Origin: Polyangiaceae bacterium
GTDB lineage: Bacteria > Myxococcota_A > Polyangia > Polyangiales > Polyangiaceae
DNA length: 64,000 nt
NCBI GenBank assembly: GCA_022842465.1
Contig: JALHPN010000008.1
Location: 23,254 to 87,253, forward strand
Reading direction: 5' to 3'
Shown: positions 9,183 through 17,692 of the stretch, piece by piece
How positions within the stretch are numbered: the first letter of the stretch is position 1
How the letters are laid out: each line of letters opens with the position of its first letter
Translations under genes and position numbers: made by a program
The notes under the pieces: generated by a model
Database searches by the model: none
What the model saw: only the letters and a program-made list of their open reading frames with translations
Told to the model about the DNA's origin: nothing

Positions 9183-9264
9183 CGTGTCAAAGGCCGCGCG
9201 CCCGTTCCGGGGCGTGCGGGGCTGTTACGAGACGCTGAAAGAACCGAAGCCGGCGTGACCTGGG
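9183..9264 (+). repeat. Copy A of an 82-bp island-end repeat
   Basis: This segment aligns without gaps to 12288-12369, the first bases inside the left end of the tRNA-Val island. By hand count 64 of 82 positions match. The first 16 bases (CGTGTCAAAGGCCGCG) are identical, and so is the stretch ending in GCCGGCGTGACCTGGG. The copy begins with the GTGTCAA of the tRNA anticodon loop, but unlike the left attachment site it has no tRNA sequence before it. It probably marks the end of an older, eroded element of the same kind. Confidence 0.75.
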
Positions 9265-9555
9265 GTCTCGGGGGGCTCCGTGAGGACGTCGCCGAAGCCG
9301 ACGTCGAGCCCGAACGGACCCGCGTAGATCTTCCCGGCGAGCATGGCCTGGACGCGGAACCTCCGGCGGTCGTAGACCGGGTGCTGCGCGCACGCTGGCG
9401 CGCTCGCCGAAGTGCTCGAACATGCGCGCGAGGAAGCGGTCGAAGACGAGCACCTGCCGGAAGCGCCCCATGCCCGGCGCACCCGCCGCCGTGCGGATCC
9501 TGCGTTCGACCGCCTGCTTGAAGGCTTCGGGGCTAGCGTACGTCTGCGGCGGCAT
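9225..9555 (-). pseudogene. Remnant of an AbiEii-type nucleotidyltransferase toxin gene
   Basis: From ATG 9555 the frame reads MPPQTYASPEAFKQ, then RFRQVLVFDRFLARMFEHFGE, the typical N-terminus of AbiEii-family nucleotidyltransferases. Around 9400 the homology jumps to another frame (YDRRRFRV, then FGLDVGFGDVLTEPPE), matching the region after the active site. The KGG/DxD catalytic core that should lie between is missing, so there is both an internal deletion and a frameshift. The 3' part ends inside repeat copy A, which supplies an artificial tail and stop. It belongs to a different AbiEii subgroup from the intact gene at 13164 and cannot make an active enzyme. Confidence 0.7.
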
Positions 9556-9731
9556 CTCGCTCGGGGCCGAGCCTGGTCGTCGCCGTCTTCGGTACGTCCG
9601 CGAAGTGAAGAACCAGGCCGCGAGGGAGCCGAAGCCTGCGCTGCGACCACGATGCGGGCGCGGAGTGAAGGCCCCGTTCATCGAGTTGTGGCGAGGGAGA
9701 ACGGCGTCCGGGGAAGAGTCGAGTCCGCGCC

Positions 9732-11231
9732 TCAGCGTGCCTTGCGGCGTCGCACCACCGCGGCGAGTCCGAGGAGAAGCACCGCGCCTCCGAGTCCGCG
9801 CGACGGAGCGCCCGAGGTCGGCTGCGAGACCGAGCAGCCGCCCCCGGCGGCGGGCTTCGAGGCGGCTTCCTCGGTCGGCCCCGACTCGTCGTCTCGGGAG
9901 GTCGTGCTGTCGGAGTCGGAGTCGCTGGGATCGCTGCTCGGGTTGTAGTCTGCGGCAGGGGCCGGGGTCGTCGTTGCCGGCGCCGCCGCGGACACGCGCA
10001 GCGCGAGGGTCTGCGACGCGCCGTTCTGCGAGCCGTCGAGATCACAGTCGGTCCACGTGAGGCCGCCGTCCGCCGAGGCACGGAAGAGCACGACGTAGTC
10101 GCCTTCGGTGGTCGGGGCGTCGAGCCCGCCTTGGATGCGAACGTCGGCGCGCGCGCCCGTCGTCTCGGCGACCGTGGCGGGCGTCCAGGTCATCTTCGTC
10201 GGCGCTGCCTTCGGCGCGATGCCGATCTGCGCGCGCGCCTCCCCCGCGCGAAGGTTCGTGTACGTCGCCGTCGCCTCGAGGACGGCCGTGCGCGCGCCGC
10301 TCTTCACCTCGGCGAGCGTCTGCGTCACGATCGAGCACGACTGCAGCTCCGCCTTCGTGGCCGGGGAGCCTGCGTTCGGGGGCTTTGGCGTAGGCTTCGG
10401 GGGGGCGAACTTCGCGAGCCAGCCTGCCTGGGCGGCGACGGCGGCCGCGCTCCAGGGGCCGTTCGCGCAGCCCTTGTCGATCGAGGTGGTGGTCGCGGTC
10501 GACGGGTCCGTCTTGGACGTGTCCGACGGGGTCGCGGCAGTGTCGGTCGCGGCGCTCCTTCCGGAGACCATGCCCGAGAGGACCCAGTCGCCCGTCTTGA
10601 AGAGCCACGCGGTGTACCAAGCCCGCTTGGGCTTCTTGGCGAACACAGGCGCGCCGAGGTCCGTGGCGCACAGCTGCTGGTCTCTCTCGGTCAGCACGAG
10701 CTTGCCCACCGCGCCCGTCTGGGACTCGATGCGCCCTTCGACCTCGACGGCGTTCTTGTCCTTCGGGTCGAGCGTGTTGGCCCCCAGGACGGTGTATCCG
10801 TCCTTCAGCGTGAGCGCCCCGAGCTTGACGTCGGGGCCCTCGATCTTCGAGGCGAGCTCGAGGACGCGGAGGTCGGAGGTGTCCGCCGTCGAGCTGCCCG
10901 TCGGCGTGAGGACCTTGCTGATCGCGATCGGCTTCGTGGCGCCGTCGGCCGAGGCCTGGCGCACGACGGAGGAGTCGCTACCGCACCCCTTCACCGTCAA
11001 GACATGCTTGTCGCCGATCTTCGCGCCCATGCAGACGGGCCCCGCGGCCGAGTCCTTGTCGTCGAAGACGTAGACGAGCGGGGAGTTCTTCTCGGTCTCG
11101 TCGCTGCCCGTGACCGCCGCGCCCTGGCCGTCGACGTCGTCGAGCGCCGGAGCCCCGCAGCCGAGGGCAAGGCAGGAGACGCTCGAAGCGACGAGCAGGG
11201 CAAGCGGGAGGGAGACGATGCGCGGCAGCAT
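9732..11231 (-). CDS. Secreted trypsin-like protein without catalytic His and Ser, MYXO-CTERM-type tail
   Basis: 499 residues. It has a signal peptide with a lipobox-like ALGC around residue 25. Residues ~50-240 follow the trypsin pattern, but TAAHC is replaced by TVKGC (79-83) and GDSGGP by TDLGAP (190-195), so the His and Ser of the triad are gone while an Asp remains near 120. A Pro/Ala linker, a second beta-rich region (~290-425) and a Ser/Asp-rich stretch follow. The tail has the three MYXO-CTERM parts: a GGGCS motif, a hydrophobic helix (GGAVLLLGLAAV) and an RRRKAR cluster, which is a sorting signal of myxobacteria. It is probably a surface-exposed pseudo-enzyme, perhaps binding rather than cutting. 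Confidence 0.72.
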   Translation of the reverse strand: MLPRIVSLPLALLVASSVSCLALGCGAPALDDVDGQGAAVTGSDETEKNSPLVYVFDDKDSAAGPVCMGAKIGDKHVLTVKGCGSDSSVVRQASADGATKPIAISKVLTPTGSSTADTSDLRVLELASKIEGPDVKLGALTLKDGYTVLGANTLDPKDKNAVEVEGRIESQTGAVGKLVLTERDQQLCATDLGAPVFAKKPKRAWYTAWLFKTGDWVLSGMVSGRSAATDTAATPSDTSKTDPSTATTTSIDKGCANGPWSAAAVAAQAGWLAKFAPPKPTPKPPNAGSPATKAELQSCSIVTQTLAEVKSGARTAVLEATATYTNLRAGEARAQIGIAPKAAPTKMTWTPATVAETTGARADVRIQGGLDAPTTEGDYVVLFRASADGGLTWTDCDLDGSQNGASQTLALRVSAAAPATTTPAPAADYNPSSDPSDSDSDSTTSRDDESGPTEEAASKPAAGGGCSVSQPTSGAPSRGLGGAVLLLGLAAVVRRRKAR

Positions 11232-11524
11232 GGTGCCCGGCGAGGTCCAAGAACCATGCCCGGTCGGCGCGTCGACGTTGCCGGCAGTTACGGCCCTCGT
11301 CCCTGGGGAAAGGCGCGGCGACCCTCTCCGATGGTGATCGCGTATCGAGCGGTTGACGCGTCGGGCGCAGTCGCGCGCGCGCGACCTGGGCCCGCACGGT
11401 CAACGATCCGGTGACCGCTCGACGCAGAGGGCCGGGAGCCGTCCGTCGACACGGCGACAGCTTCGACTCCTGCAGTTGTCACCGTCTCCGCAGACCCCGG
11501 ACCGAGCGAGAGCCGCTCGGTGTG

Positions 11525-12055
11525 TCAGAGCGCGGCGGCGATCTTCTGCACGGTGTTCCAGTTGCGGGCCGTGCCCACGAGGCCGAGGGCGCGCCACCCC
11601 GGGTTGGCGCTCAGCTTCGAGCGGCCGATACCGTCTGGATACGTGATGTAGAGGCAGCCTTCACCGACCTCGAGCTCCTCGGGGCCCGGCGCGCGGAGCT
11701 GGGCGAGGGCGGCCAGCTCTGGCTTGCCGCGCGTGACCAGCACCACGAGATGGCTCGGGTCACGCTTCGCCATCTCCGCGAACGGGTTCGCCGTCACGAT
11801 GGCAGCCCACTGTGCCGGCGTGCGAACGAAGACCTCCGTCTCGAGGCCGAGGCGGGACGCGAGCGCGGCTTCGAGCTCCTTCTCGACCGCGGACGTCGTC
11901 CTTGCCTTGGAGTCGAAGACCGCGTTGCCGCTCTGAAGGAGAGTCTGCACGCGGGAGCACTCGAGCGACTCGAGAAGGTCGCGGAGATCGGCCATGGCGA
12001 TCTTGCCAATCTTGCCGAGGTTCACGGCGCGAAGGAGGGCGACGTATCGAGCCAC
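11525..12055 (-). CDS. DUF1697 family protein
   Basis: 176 residues from GTG 12055. YVALLRAVNLG at the N-terminus, LLQSGNAVFDS and the NWNTVQKIAAAL C-terminus are the DUF1697 hallmarks, and the length matches the family. It is a soluble cytosolic protein with no established biochemical role. The frame is open further upstream to 12187, but only the part from VARYVALL aligns with the family pattern. It is the last chromosomal gene before the island and reads away from it. Confidence 0.85.
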   Translation of the reverse strand: MARYVALLRAVNLGKIGKIAMADLRDLLESLECSRVQTLLQSGNAVFDSKARTTSAVEKELEAALASRLGLETEVFVRTPAQWAAIVTANPFAEMAKRDPSHLVVLVTRGKPELAALAQLRAPGPEELEVGEGCLYITYPDGIGRSKLSANPGWRALGLVGTARNWNTVQKIAAAL

Positions 12056-12204
12056 GTGCGCATGCGTACCCCTCGGTGATGCGCTCGTCAGCCCCAGGTC
12101 CCAGCCCCGCCCCAGCCGCGACCCTGCACCCGCCGCCGACTGGGCACTCAGAGGGGCGATACGCGAACGCCGAGGTACCGAGGACACTGTGAGGGACCAA
12201 AGCA

Positions 12205-12237
12205 GAACGGGCTGAGAGCTTTGCTCTCAACCCGTTC
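12205..12237 (-). terminator. Original terminator of tRNA-Val, now left of the island
   Basis: A 33-base near-perfect inverted repeat with arms GAACGGG and CCCGTTC extended by CTGAGAG/CTCTCA and a small loop. Read on the minus strand it is followed by CTTT. It sits just beyond the left attachment repeat, exactly where the terminator of the tRNA would have been before insertion. A related hairpin lies at 37475-37507 next to the intact tRNA. Confidence 0.7.
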
Positions 12238-12249
12238 GTTCACTGCGGT

Positions 12250-12295
12250 TTTGTAGGCGCGATTGGGGTTGAACCAACGACCCCTACCGTGTCAA
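12250..12295. repeat. Left attachment site: 46-bp copy of the tRNA-Val 3' half
   Basis: Identical over 46 bases to 37525-37570. It contains tRNA sequence from the anticodon loop (GTGTCAA on the plus strand) through the T arm and acceptor 3' strand. It lacks the 5' half, so it is not a tRNA gene. Homology to the intact tRNA stops right after the anticodon-loop sequence, placing the crossover in or next to that loop. Confidence 0.92.
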
Positions 12296-12369
12296 AGGCC
12301 GCGAAGGCGTTGCCGAGCGTGTCAGGTCGTTACGAGACCGCAGAAAAACCGAAGCCGGCGTGACCTGGG
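12288..12369 (+). repeat. Copy B of the 82-bp island-end repeat
   Basis: The first bases inside the left island end. They are related without gaps to 9183-9264, and both copies start with the anticodon-loop sequence and share the GCCGGCGTGACCTGGG end. This is probably the attachment-site arm carried by the element family rather than coding sequence. Confidence 0.75.
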
Positions 12370-12401
12370 CGTTCCACCCGTTACGACGCGTTTCGGGCGA
12401 A

Positions 12402-12422
12402 GTGGTGAGGATGGTGGGGAGG
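12402..12422 (+). repeat. Short direct repeat near the left island end
   Basis: 21 bases beginning GTGGTGAGGATGG that occur identically at 37427-37447, near the other island end and inside the 3' end of the integrase gene. Same orientation in both places. Candidate integrase arm-binding site, or a trace of recombination between related elements. Confidence 0.55.
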
Positions 12423-12491
12423 CAGAGGGCGGCAGGTGGGGAGGGCGGCCGAGGTCGCGCTGCCTGCCCTCCGCGCTCGGCCGACCTGGAC

Positions 12492-12537
12492 GGTACGAAA
12501 CGTTGTGTCATAATCGTACTAATCAACGTTTCGTACC
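12492..12537 (+). promoter_or_regulatory. Palindromic operator/promoter of the AbiE pair
   Basis: Perfect 14-bp inverted repeat: GGTACGAAACGTTG at 12492-12505 and its complement at 12524-12537. The 18-bp spacer holds CATAAT (12509-12514), a good -10 candidate. The right arm touches the ATG of abiEi, leaving no room for a Shine-Dalgarno sequence; a transcript starting near 12520 would have almost no leader. Known AbiEi antitoxins bind inverted repeats in their own promoter, so autorepression is likely. Confidence 0.8.
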
Positions 12538-13167
12538 ATGCCTGCTCCTGTCCCCTCGAAGGCCGATGTTCTGCGGCGCCTCGCGCGCCGGGGGCCCCTC
12601 CGCGCGCGCGATCTCGACGATGCGGGCGTTCCGCGCTCGTACCTCGCGCGTCTCGTCGAGCGCGGCGAGCTGGAGCACGCCGGGCGCGGCCTGTACCGCC
12701 TCCCGGACGCCGATGTCACCGAGCTCCACAGTCTCGTCGAGGTGAGCCTCCGCGTTCCGCACGCGATCGTCTGCCTCCTGAGCGCGCTCCAGGTGCACGG
12801 CCTCACGACCGAGCTGCCGCACGCGGTCTGGATCATGATCGACACGCGCGCGCGCGCGCCGAAGATCGACACGCCGGCCATCGAGGTCGTCCGCGCGCAT
12901 GGCGCCGCGCGCGAGCACGGCGTCGAGCGCCGCCGCGTCGAGGGGGTCGAGGTGCAGATCACGAGCCCCGCGAAGACCGTCGCGGACTGCTTCCGATACC
13001 GGCGACACGTCGGCACGGAGGTGGCCGTGGCCGCGCTCCGGGACTACCTCACGCTTTCGCGTCGCCGGGACCGACCGGCCCATGTGACGATCGATGCGCT
13101 CGCCGCGGCCGCAAAGGCCGACCGCGTGAGCACGGTGCTCCGTCCCTACCTCGAGGCGCTCGCGTGA
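12538..13167 (+). CDS. abiEi: AbiEi-family antitoxin (type IV toxin-antitoxin)
   Basis: 209 residues. The N-terminal ~60 residues form a winged-helix DNA-binding domain (DVLRRLARRGPLRARDLDDA, then SYLARLVERGELEHAGRGLY). The rest fits the AbiEi C-terminal domain, with VCLLSALQVHGLTTELP and ITSPAKTVADCFRYR as family landmarks. In characterised systems AbiEi represses the operon and counteracts AbiEii without stable protein contact. Its stop overlaps the abiEii start (GTGA), and it is preceded by a palindromic operator. Confidence 0.88.
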   Translation: MPAPVPSKADVLRRLARRGPLRARDLDDAGVPRSYLARLVERGELEHAGRGLYRLPDADVTELHSLVEVSLRVPHAIVCLLSALQVHGLTTELPHAVWIMIDTRARAPKIDTPAIEVVRAHGAAREHGVERRRVEGVEVQITSPAKTVADCFRYRRHVGTEVAVAALRDYLTLSRRRDRPAHVTIDALAAAAKADRVSTVLRPYLEALA

Positions 13168-14084
13168 CGAAGGCCCCCACGAACATCGGCGCGTCGGTTC
13201 GGGCGAGGCTCCTCAAGCTCTCGAAGGAGCGCCGGGAGGACTACCAACTCCTGCTCGCGCGCTACGCGAACGAGCGCCTGCTCCATCGGCTCTCGACCTC
13301 GTCGCACGCCACGGGCTTCGTCCTCAAGGGCGCCGCCCTCTTCACCCTCTGGACGGGGCGCGCCCACCGCGCGACGCGTGACATCGATCTCCTCGGCTTC
13401 GGCGACCCGACCGAGGTGCGCCTGCGTGCCGTCTTCGAGGATGTCCTTCGCGCCGACGTCGTCGACGATGGTGTGCGCTTCGACGTGTCGTCGCTCGAGG
13501 TGGGCCCCATCCGCGAAGACCAAGAGTACGGCGGCGTCCGCATCACGCTGCGTGCCGAGATCGGGAGCGCTCGCGTCCGTCTCCAGGTCGACGTCGGGTT
13601 CGGCGACGCCATCACCCCGGGGCCCGAGCTCGTCGAGTTTCCAGCGCTCCTCGACTTCGACGCCCCGAAGCTGCGCGCCTACCCGCGCCCGACCGTCGTG
13701 GCCGAGAAGTTCGAGGCGATGGTGAAGCTCGGCATCGCGAACAGCCGCATGAAGGACTTCTTCGACGTCGTCATCATGTCGCGAACGTTCGCCTTCGACG
13801 GCGACGAGCTCGTGCGGGCGATCCGCGCGACGTTCAAGCGGCGGGGGACGGCGCTGCCAGAGGCGCTCCCGCTGGCCCTCACCGACGAGTTCGCGGAGGA
13901 CGCGACCAAGCGGGCGCAATGGGCGGGCTTCGTGCGCAAGGCCGGCGCATCGACCGAGCTTCGCGACTTCGGCGAGGTCGTACGCGAGGCCCGTGCCTTC
14001 CTCGCCGATCCGCTGGGCGCGTGCCGCGCGAGCGAGGCGTGGGCGCTTGAATGGCCGCCGCCCGGACCCTGGAAACGCCGATGA
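13164..14084 (+). CDS. abiEii: AbiEii-family nucleotidyltransferase toxin
   Basis: 306 residues from GTG 13164. The nucleotidyltransferase core is intact: FVLKGAALF (KG at 55-56), TRDIDLLG with the metal-binding DxD at 73-75, VDVGFGD at 142-148, then KFEAMVKLG and RMKDFFD near 182-200. Relatives transfer nucleotides to tRNA or similar substrates and arrest growth when phage or plasmid loss upsets the antitoxin. It is coupled to abiEi by a four-base overlap. It has the complete active site missing from the remnant at 9225. Confidence 0.88.
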   Translation: MTKAPTNIGASVRARLLKLSKERREDYQLLLARYANERLLHRLSTSSHATGFVLKGAALFTLWTGRAHRATRDIDLLGFGDPTEVRLRAVFEDVLRADVVDDGVRFDVSSLEVGPIREDQEYGGVRITLRAEIGSARVRLQVDVGFGDAITPGPELVEFPALLDFDAPKLRAYPRPTVVAEKFEAMVKLGIANSRMKDFFDVVIMSRTFAFDGDELVRAIRATFKRRGTALPEALPLALTDEFAEDATKRAQWAGFVRKAGASTELRDFGEVVREARAFLADPLGACRASEAWALEWPPPGPWKRR

Positions 14085-14149
14085 GCCTCCGCGGTTTCAG
14101 CGTCCAAGCGTGCATGCGGGGCCGGGCGAGTGGCCGTCGGCGCTGCACA

Positions 14150-17100
14150 TCAAGTGAGGTCCCGGAAGTCGTGAAGGCCCCGTGCCCCCAGCTCGTTGAC
14201 GATAGTTCGAACGGCCGGCCGCGCGGGCTCGTGCTTCGCGCAGGCCGTGAGAACAGTGCGGACCTCCTCGCGCCACGTGTAGATGTGGCTGCCGCTCTCA
14301 TCATTCAGAAGGTACAGACGGAGGGCTTGGAGCACCTCTCCCGGGTTCTTCTTGGCGAAGTTGGCGAGCTTCTTCAGCAGGAATGATCCGCCCTCGACGA
14401 TCGTACCGCCGCGCAGAACGTCAGCCAGGCAGCGCAGCAGCCATAGCGGATCGAGCTTGCCCGCGACGACCCACCAACCGAACGCCGTCTCCTCCGGGCG
14501 CACGGTTTCGATCGGCGTCTTGGCGTGAGTCGTGCGCCGATGGTCCCAGAATCGCGTGAGCCGCTCGGTCACTTCATCTGGCACGTCCTTTACCCGCCAG
14601 AGTCGCCTTCCGATGAACTCCACGAGCTCGTGTCGAGCGTCCGCGGGCGCCGCCTCAAAGAAGAGGTCGAGCAATCCGTCCTCCCCACCAGGCGCAATCA
14701 GCCCGAGCGCGGTCAGCTCCCCTAGGTGCTGGGCCAGACGTTGCCAACGCTCCTTGGCACCGAGGTCCGTCGCTGCCGGACGCTTCGGCATCTGCGTGAT
14801 GGCTGCGCGATAGCGCGGTGCGAGGAGGCCGAAGAGCGCTCGGGTCGGCCAGTTCCAGCGCAGGAAGGCACCGAAGGCCGCCACGCCTACGTCGTGTGCA
14901 CCGAAGAGGCGCTCTTCCTGGGTCTCCGACCAACGCGGATCGAGGAAGTGAAGTACCCCGAACCACCAGCCGAAGATTGCTCGGACAGCAGGAGAGGTCT
15001 CTTCGCCGACTCGGGTGGCAACAACATCGCGGAACTCGGGAGGCAGTCCGGCGTTGCGCCGGTCGCGCGACACCCACCGCGCGTACGAGATGGCGGCTTC
15101 GGCGGCGCGCCCCCGAATCGTGTTGATCCCGTGATCCTCGGGGTGTCGCCACGAGGCAAGGTTCTCCCGTTCGGGCGTCGGGTCCACGTCCTCGAGGAGC
15201 ACGTGGATTGTTCGCCAGACTGATGGGCGCCGCGCACGGGGGATCTTCTCCTTCTGCAGCGCGGTGACCAGAAGGTCGGCCACGCTGCTCCGGCAGGACG
15301 CCCACGTCGGGTCGCGCGACTCCCATGGCATGACTTCGGGAAGCGGCTCGTCCGCCTGGCTCACGATCCAGTAAGCGAGTTCGAGGGTCTTCTCCCAATC
15401 GACGTTCACCTCGTCGGAGACGAGCGCCTCGCGGACTCCATCGGTGACGGCTCGGACATACGCCGGGGCCAACTCGCGAACACGATCTTGCCGCTCGATG
15501 AATCGTCCAGGGTCGCGGGCGATCGCCTTCGCGAGCTCCCGGCCGACGCCGGCCCGAGAGTGGTCGAGGAGACCTCGCGGCGGAACCCAGGCCCTGAGTC
15601 TGTCGATGACGTCATCCACCGCGAGCGCAGCAAGCTCGTCGCTCGAGAAGGGGCTCGTCGGCCCCACCCAAGCCTCGCCAACGACGGGGCGCGCCCGGAC
15701 GTCCTCCGGCTCACCGCTCCGGGCGACAGCCTGCAGATACAGACTCTTGGCGGTCGCGGGCAGCTTCTCGACGATCGGACGCAGTTTTCGGAGCATCCAC
15801 CACTCGCGGAGCTCCGCTCGCCGTCTGTTCTCCTCCGGTTCACCGCCAGCGATCTCCTGGAACAACTCCGGGCCGCGGAGCGCCATTCCGAGGAGGCGAG
15901 TGCGGTCGGCCTCGTCGACGTCGGCGAACGCTTCCCCGAGAAGGAGGCCGTACTCCCGCTCAACTTCGTGGTCGAAGAGGAGATCTGCCCGCGTCACCCA
16001 CGCAACGGCACGCTCGGCGAGCTTCTCCCGCCGGACAGCCAAGACGTAAAGGGCGATGCGGCGAAAGATGGCGTATGGCCGACGTCGAAGGCTCTCAAAG
16101 AGCCATTCGTCCTGCCCGAGGTCGACGAGATGGATCGCTGCATCGCGGACGGCATCAACCAGCGCATCGAGAATGTCTTCAGTCCAGCCGGCATCCTCGA
16201 TCGCTGGCCGCCAGCCTGCGGAATGGTCGCGCTCATCGTTCTCGTTGAGAGTAGACCTCACCGCGGTGTGAAGATGATCCGAAACGAGTTCGAAGAACGT
16301 GCGCGCCGAGCATGCCAGCAGCGCGGGGCCACTCTTGGCGAGCGCTTCGCCGTAGGCTGAGGGCGACAGGCGTGCTCTCACGTCGCGTGCGCGCGATACG
16401 GTGTGTTCGCTTTGACCGTTGGGAGCGAACGGTTCGAAGAGGCGGCGGGCGAAAGCGAGTGCCTCCTTCACGCGACCGGCGAGTGCTAGGTGCGCTGCGA
16501 CATCCCCGAGGCGGTTCTCAACGAAGGGTCCGACGGGCCTACGCTCCTCGATCGCCTTTGAGAGTGCGGAGGTAAGCGAAGCTGCCACGTCTGCCGGCAA
16601 TCGAAGGACCACCGCGAGAAGCGTGGAGACGACGTTAGGGTTCGCGGGCTTCTGCCCCAAGATCGACTTGAGCGCGACGGCGACCGGCTGGGGCGCTCTG
16701 GCTGCAATGCGATAGAGGTATCCGAGCTGGGCCCAAGGAGGGAACCGCGTAGCTCCGCTGGGTTCTTCGATCGGCTCTGGTGGATTCTCAAAGAACCCCA
16801 GTTTCAACAGCGGAGCGAGCCAGCGCGGATCATCTAGTCGCTCGAAGAGGTACGCGACGTGTTCGGGATGGGCGAGGTGTGATGCGACGATCTGTATCGT
16901 TGTCTCTGTCGGCTCGGCCTGCTCGCGAAGCAGGCGGTCGAGATCGTCGATGGACGTGTAGAAGTCGAGCACGCGCGAGAGCAGCATCTTCTCGAACCGA
17001 TCAAACTGGTCGAGGAACTCCTGGTCGTTCCGTGCACGGGCCCCCACTTCGAGGTGCGTTCGCGCTACGAACCACTTGCCGAAGCTCATCCAGAGTGCGG

Positions 17101-17692
17101 CGAGCGGAGCTGCCGCAGAGCGGTCGTCTCGGTGCCCGACGAACAAGCGGGCCGCGTTGTTGAGGTTGTTCAGCTGAACGTCTTGGTGCGCCTTGATGAG
17201 CGCCTCGAGACGAGCACCGGCCGAGGCCGGGAGAAGGTAGTGCAGCGGCTCGCGGTCGCGCAGTGCTTCAAGCGGCTGCGGCGTGGCTTCGGCCAGAGCA
17301 CCGACGAGCGGTCGGTACTCGAGACGCGGAACCAGCCGCGGACCCACGAGGATCTCAGGGAGACGGTTGCAGATGTCGCGGACGGCGTGCGCGAGGAAGT
17401 ACTGCCAACCGGGAGGTCGCGGTTCGACGTGTCGTAGCTGCACCGCCCCGGCGTAGAGCGCGGCGAGATCGGTCTGCTTCTCTGCCAGCGTCTCGAACGC
17501 ACGGCGGCGTCGCTCCGTCCACCACACCTCACCGGGGAACGGAGGCCCGGAGGGCTCGCGTGCGCCTCGCGACCTCGTCGAGCGCACCTTCCGTACCGTC
17601 GCCGGAGGCGCTGGCGTTCGCCTCACGTTGCCATCGGAGCCCTTCGCCCTCCGGATCGCTCGGGTCGAACCCTTCGCGTTACGAGCGCTCAC
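14150..17692 (-). CDS. Unrecognised 1180-residue helical protein, last gene of the restriction operon
   Basis: From GTG 17692, which overlaps the Mrr-type gene stop (GTGA). The first ~50 residues are basic and Arg-rich, then WWTERRRRAFETLAEKQ begins a long, largely alpha-helical sequence. Many Leu/Ala-rich amphipathic helices of 15-25 residues suggest HEAT- or TPR-like solenoid architecture. A segment INTIRGRAAEAAISYARWV near residue ~850 resembles a motif I associate with helical-repeat parts of large defence proteins, but that is memory only. No Walker motif, nuclease motif, signal peptide or membrane span is seen. Base composition looks more AT-rich than the flanking chromosome. Function unknown; context says restriction or defence. 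Confidence 0.75.
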   Translation of the reverse strand: MSARNAKGSTRAIRRAKGSDGNVRRTPAPPATVRKVRSTRSRGAREPSGPPFPGEVWWTERRRRAFETLAEKQTDLAALYAGAVQLRHVEPRPPGWQYFLAHAVRDICNRLPEILVGPRLVPRLEYRPLVGALAEATPQPLEALRDREPLHYLLPASAGARLEALIKAHQDVQLNNLNNAARLFVGHRDDRSAAAPLAALWMSFGKWFVARTHLEVGARARNDQEFLDQFDRFEKMLLSRVLDFYTSIDDLDRLLREQAEPTETTIQIVASHLAHPEHVAYLFERLDDPRWLAPLLKLGFFENPPEPIEEPSGATRFPPWAQLGYLYRIAARAPQPVAVALKSILGQKPANPNVVSTLLAVVLRLPADVAASLTSALSKAIEERRPVGPFVENRLGDVAAHLALAGRVKEALAFARRLFEPFAPNGQSEHTVSRARDVRARLSPSAYGEALAKSGPALLACSARTFFELVSDHLHTAVRSTLNENDERDHSAGWRPAIEDAGWTEDILDALVDAVRDAAIHLVDLGQDEWLFESLRRRPYAIFRRIALYVLAVRREKLAERAVAWVTRADLLFDHEVEREYGLLLGEAFADVDEADRTRLLGMALRGPELFQEIAGGEPEENRRRAELREWWMLRKLRPIVEKLPATAKSLYLQAVARSGEPEDVRARPVVGEAWVGPTSPFSSDELAALAVDDVIDRLRAWVPPRGLLDHSRAGVGRELAKAIARDPGRFIERQDRVRELAPAYVRAVTDGVREALVSDEVNVDWEKTLELAYWIVSQADEPLPEVMPWESRDPTWASCRSSVADLLVTALQKEKIPRARRPSVWRTIHVLLEDVDPTPERENLASWRHPEDHGINTIRGRAAEAAISYARWVSRDRRNAGLPPEFRDVVATRVGEETSPAVRAIFGWWFGVLHFLDPRWSETQEERLFGAHDVGVAAFGAFLRWNWPTRALFGLLAPRYRAAITQMPKRPAATDLGAKERWQRLAQHLGELTALGLIAPGGEDGLLDLFFEAAPADARHELVEFIGRRLWRVKDVPDEVTERLTRFWDHRRTTHAKTPIETVRPEETAFGWWVVAGKLDPLWLLRCLADVLRGGTIVEGGSFLLKKLANFAKKNPGEVLQALRLYLLNDESGSHIYTWREEVRTVLTACAKHEPARPAVRTIVNELGARGLHDFRDLT

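Noticed and set aside
12254..12295. Second tRNA-Val gene at the left island border
   Set aside because: Only the 3' half is present (anticodon loop onward); the 5' half is replaced by island sequence, so it cannot fold into a tRNA.
12284..12526. Minus-strand frame at the left island end
   Set aside because: It spans the attachment repeat, the 82-bp end repeat and the AbiE operator, and has no domain; most likely chance in an attachment region.
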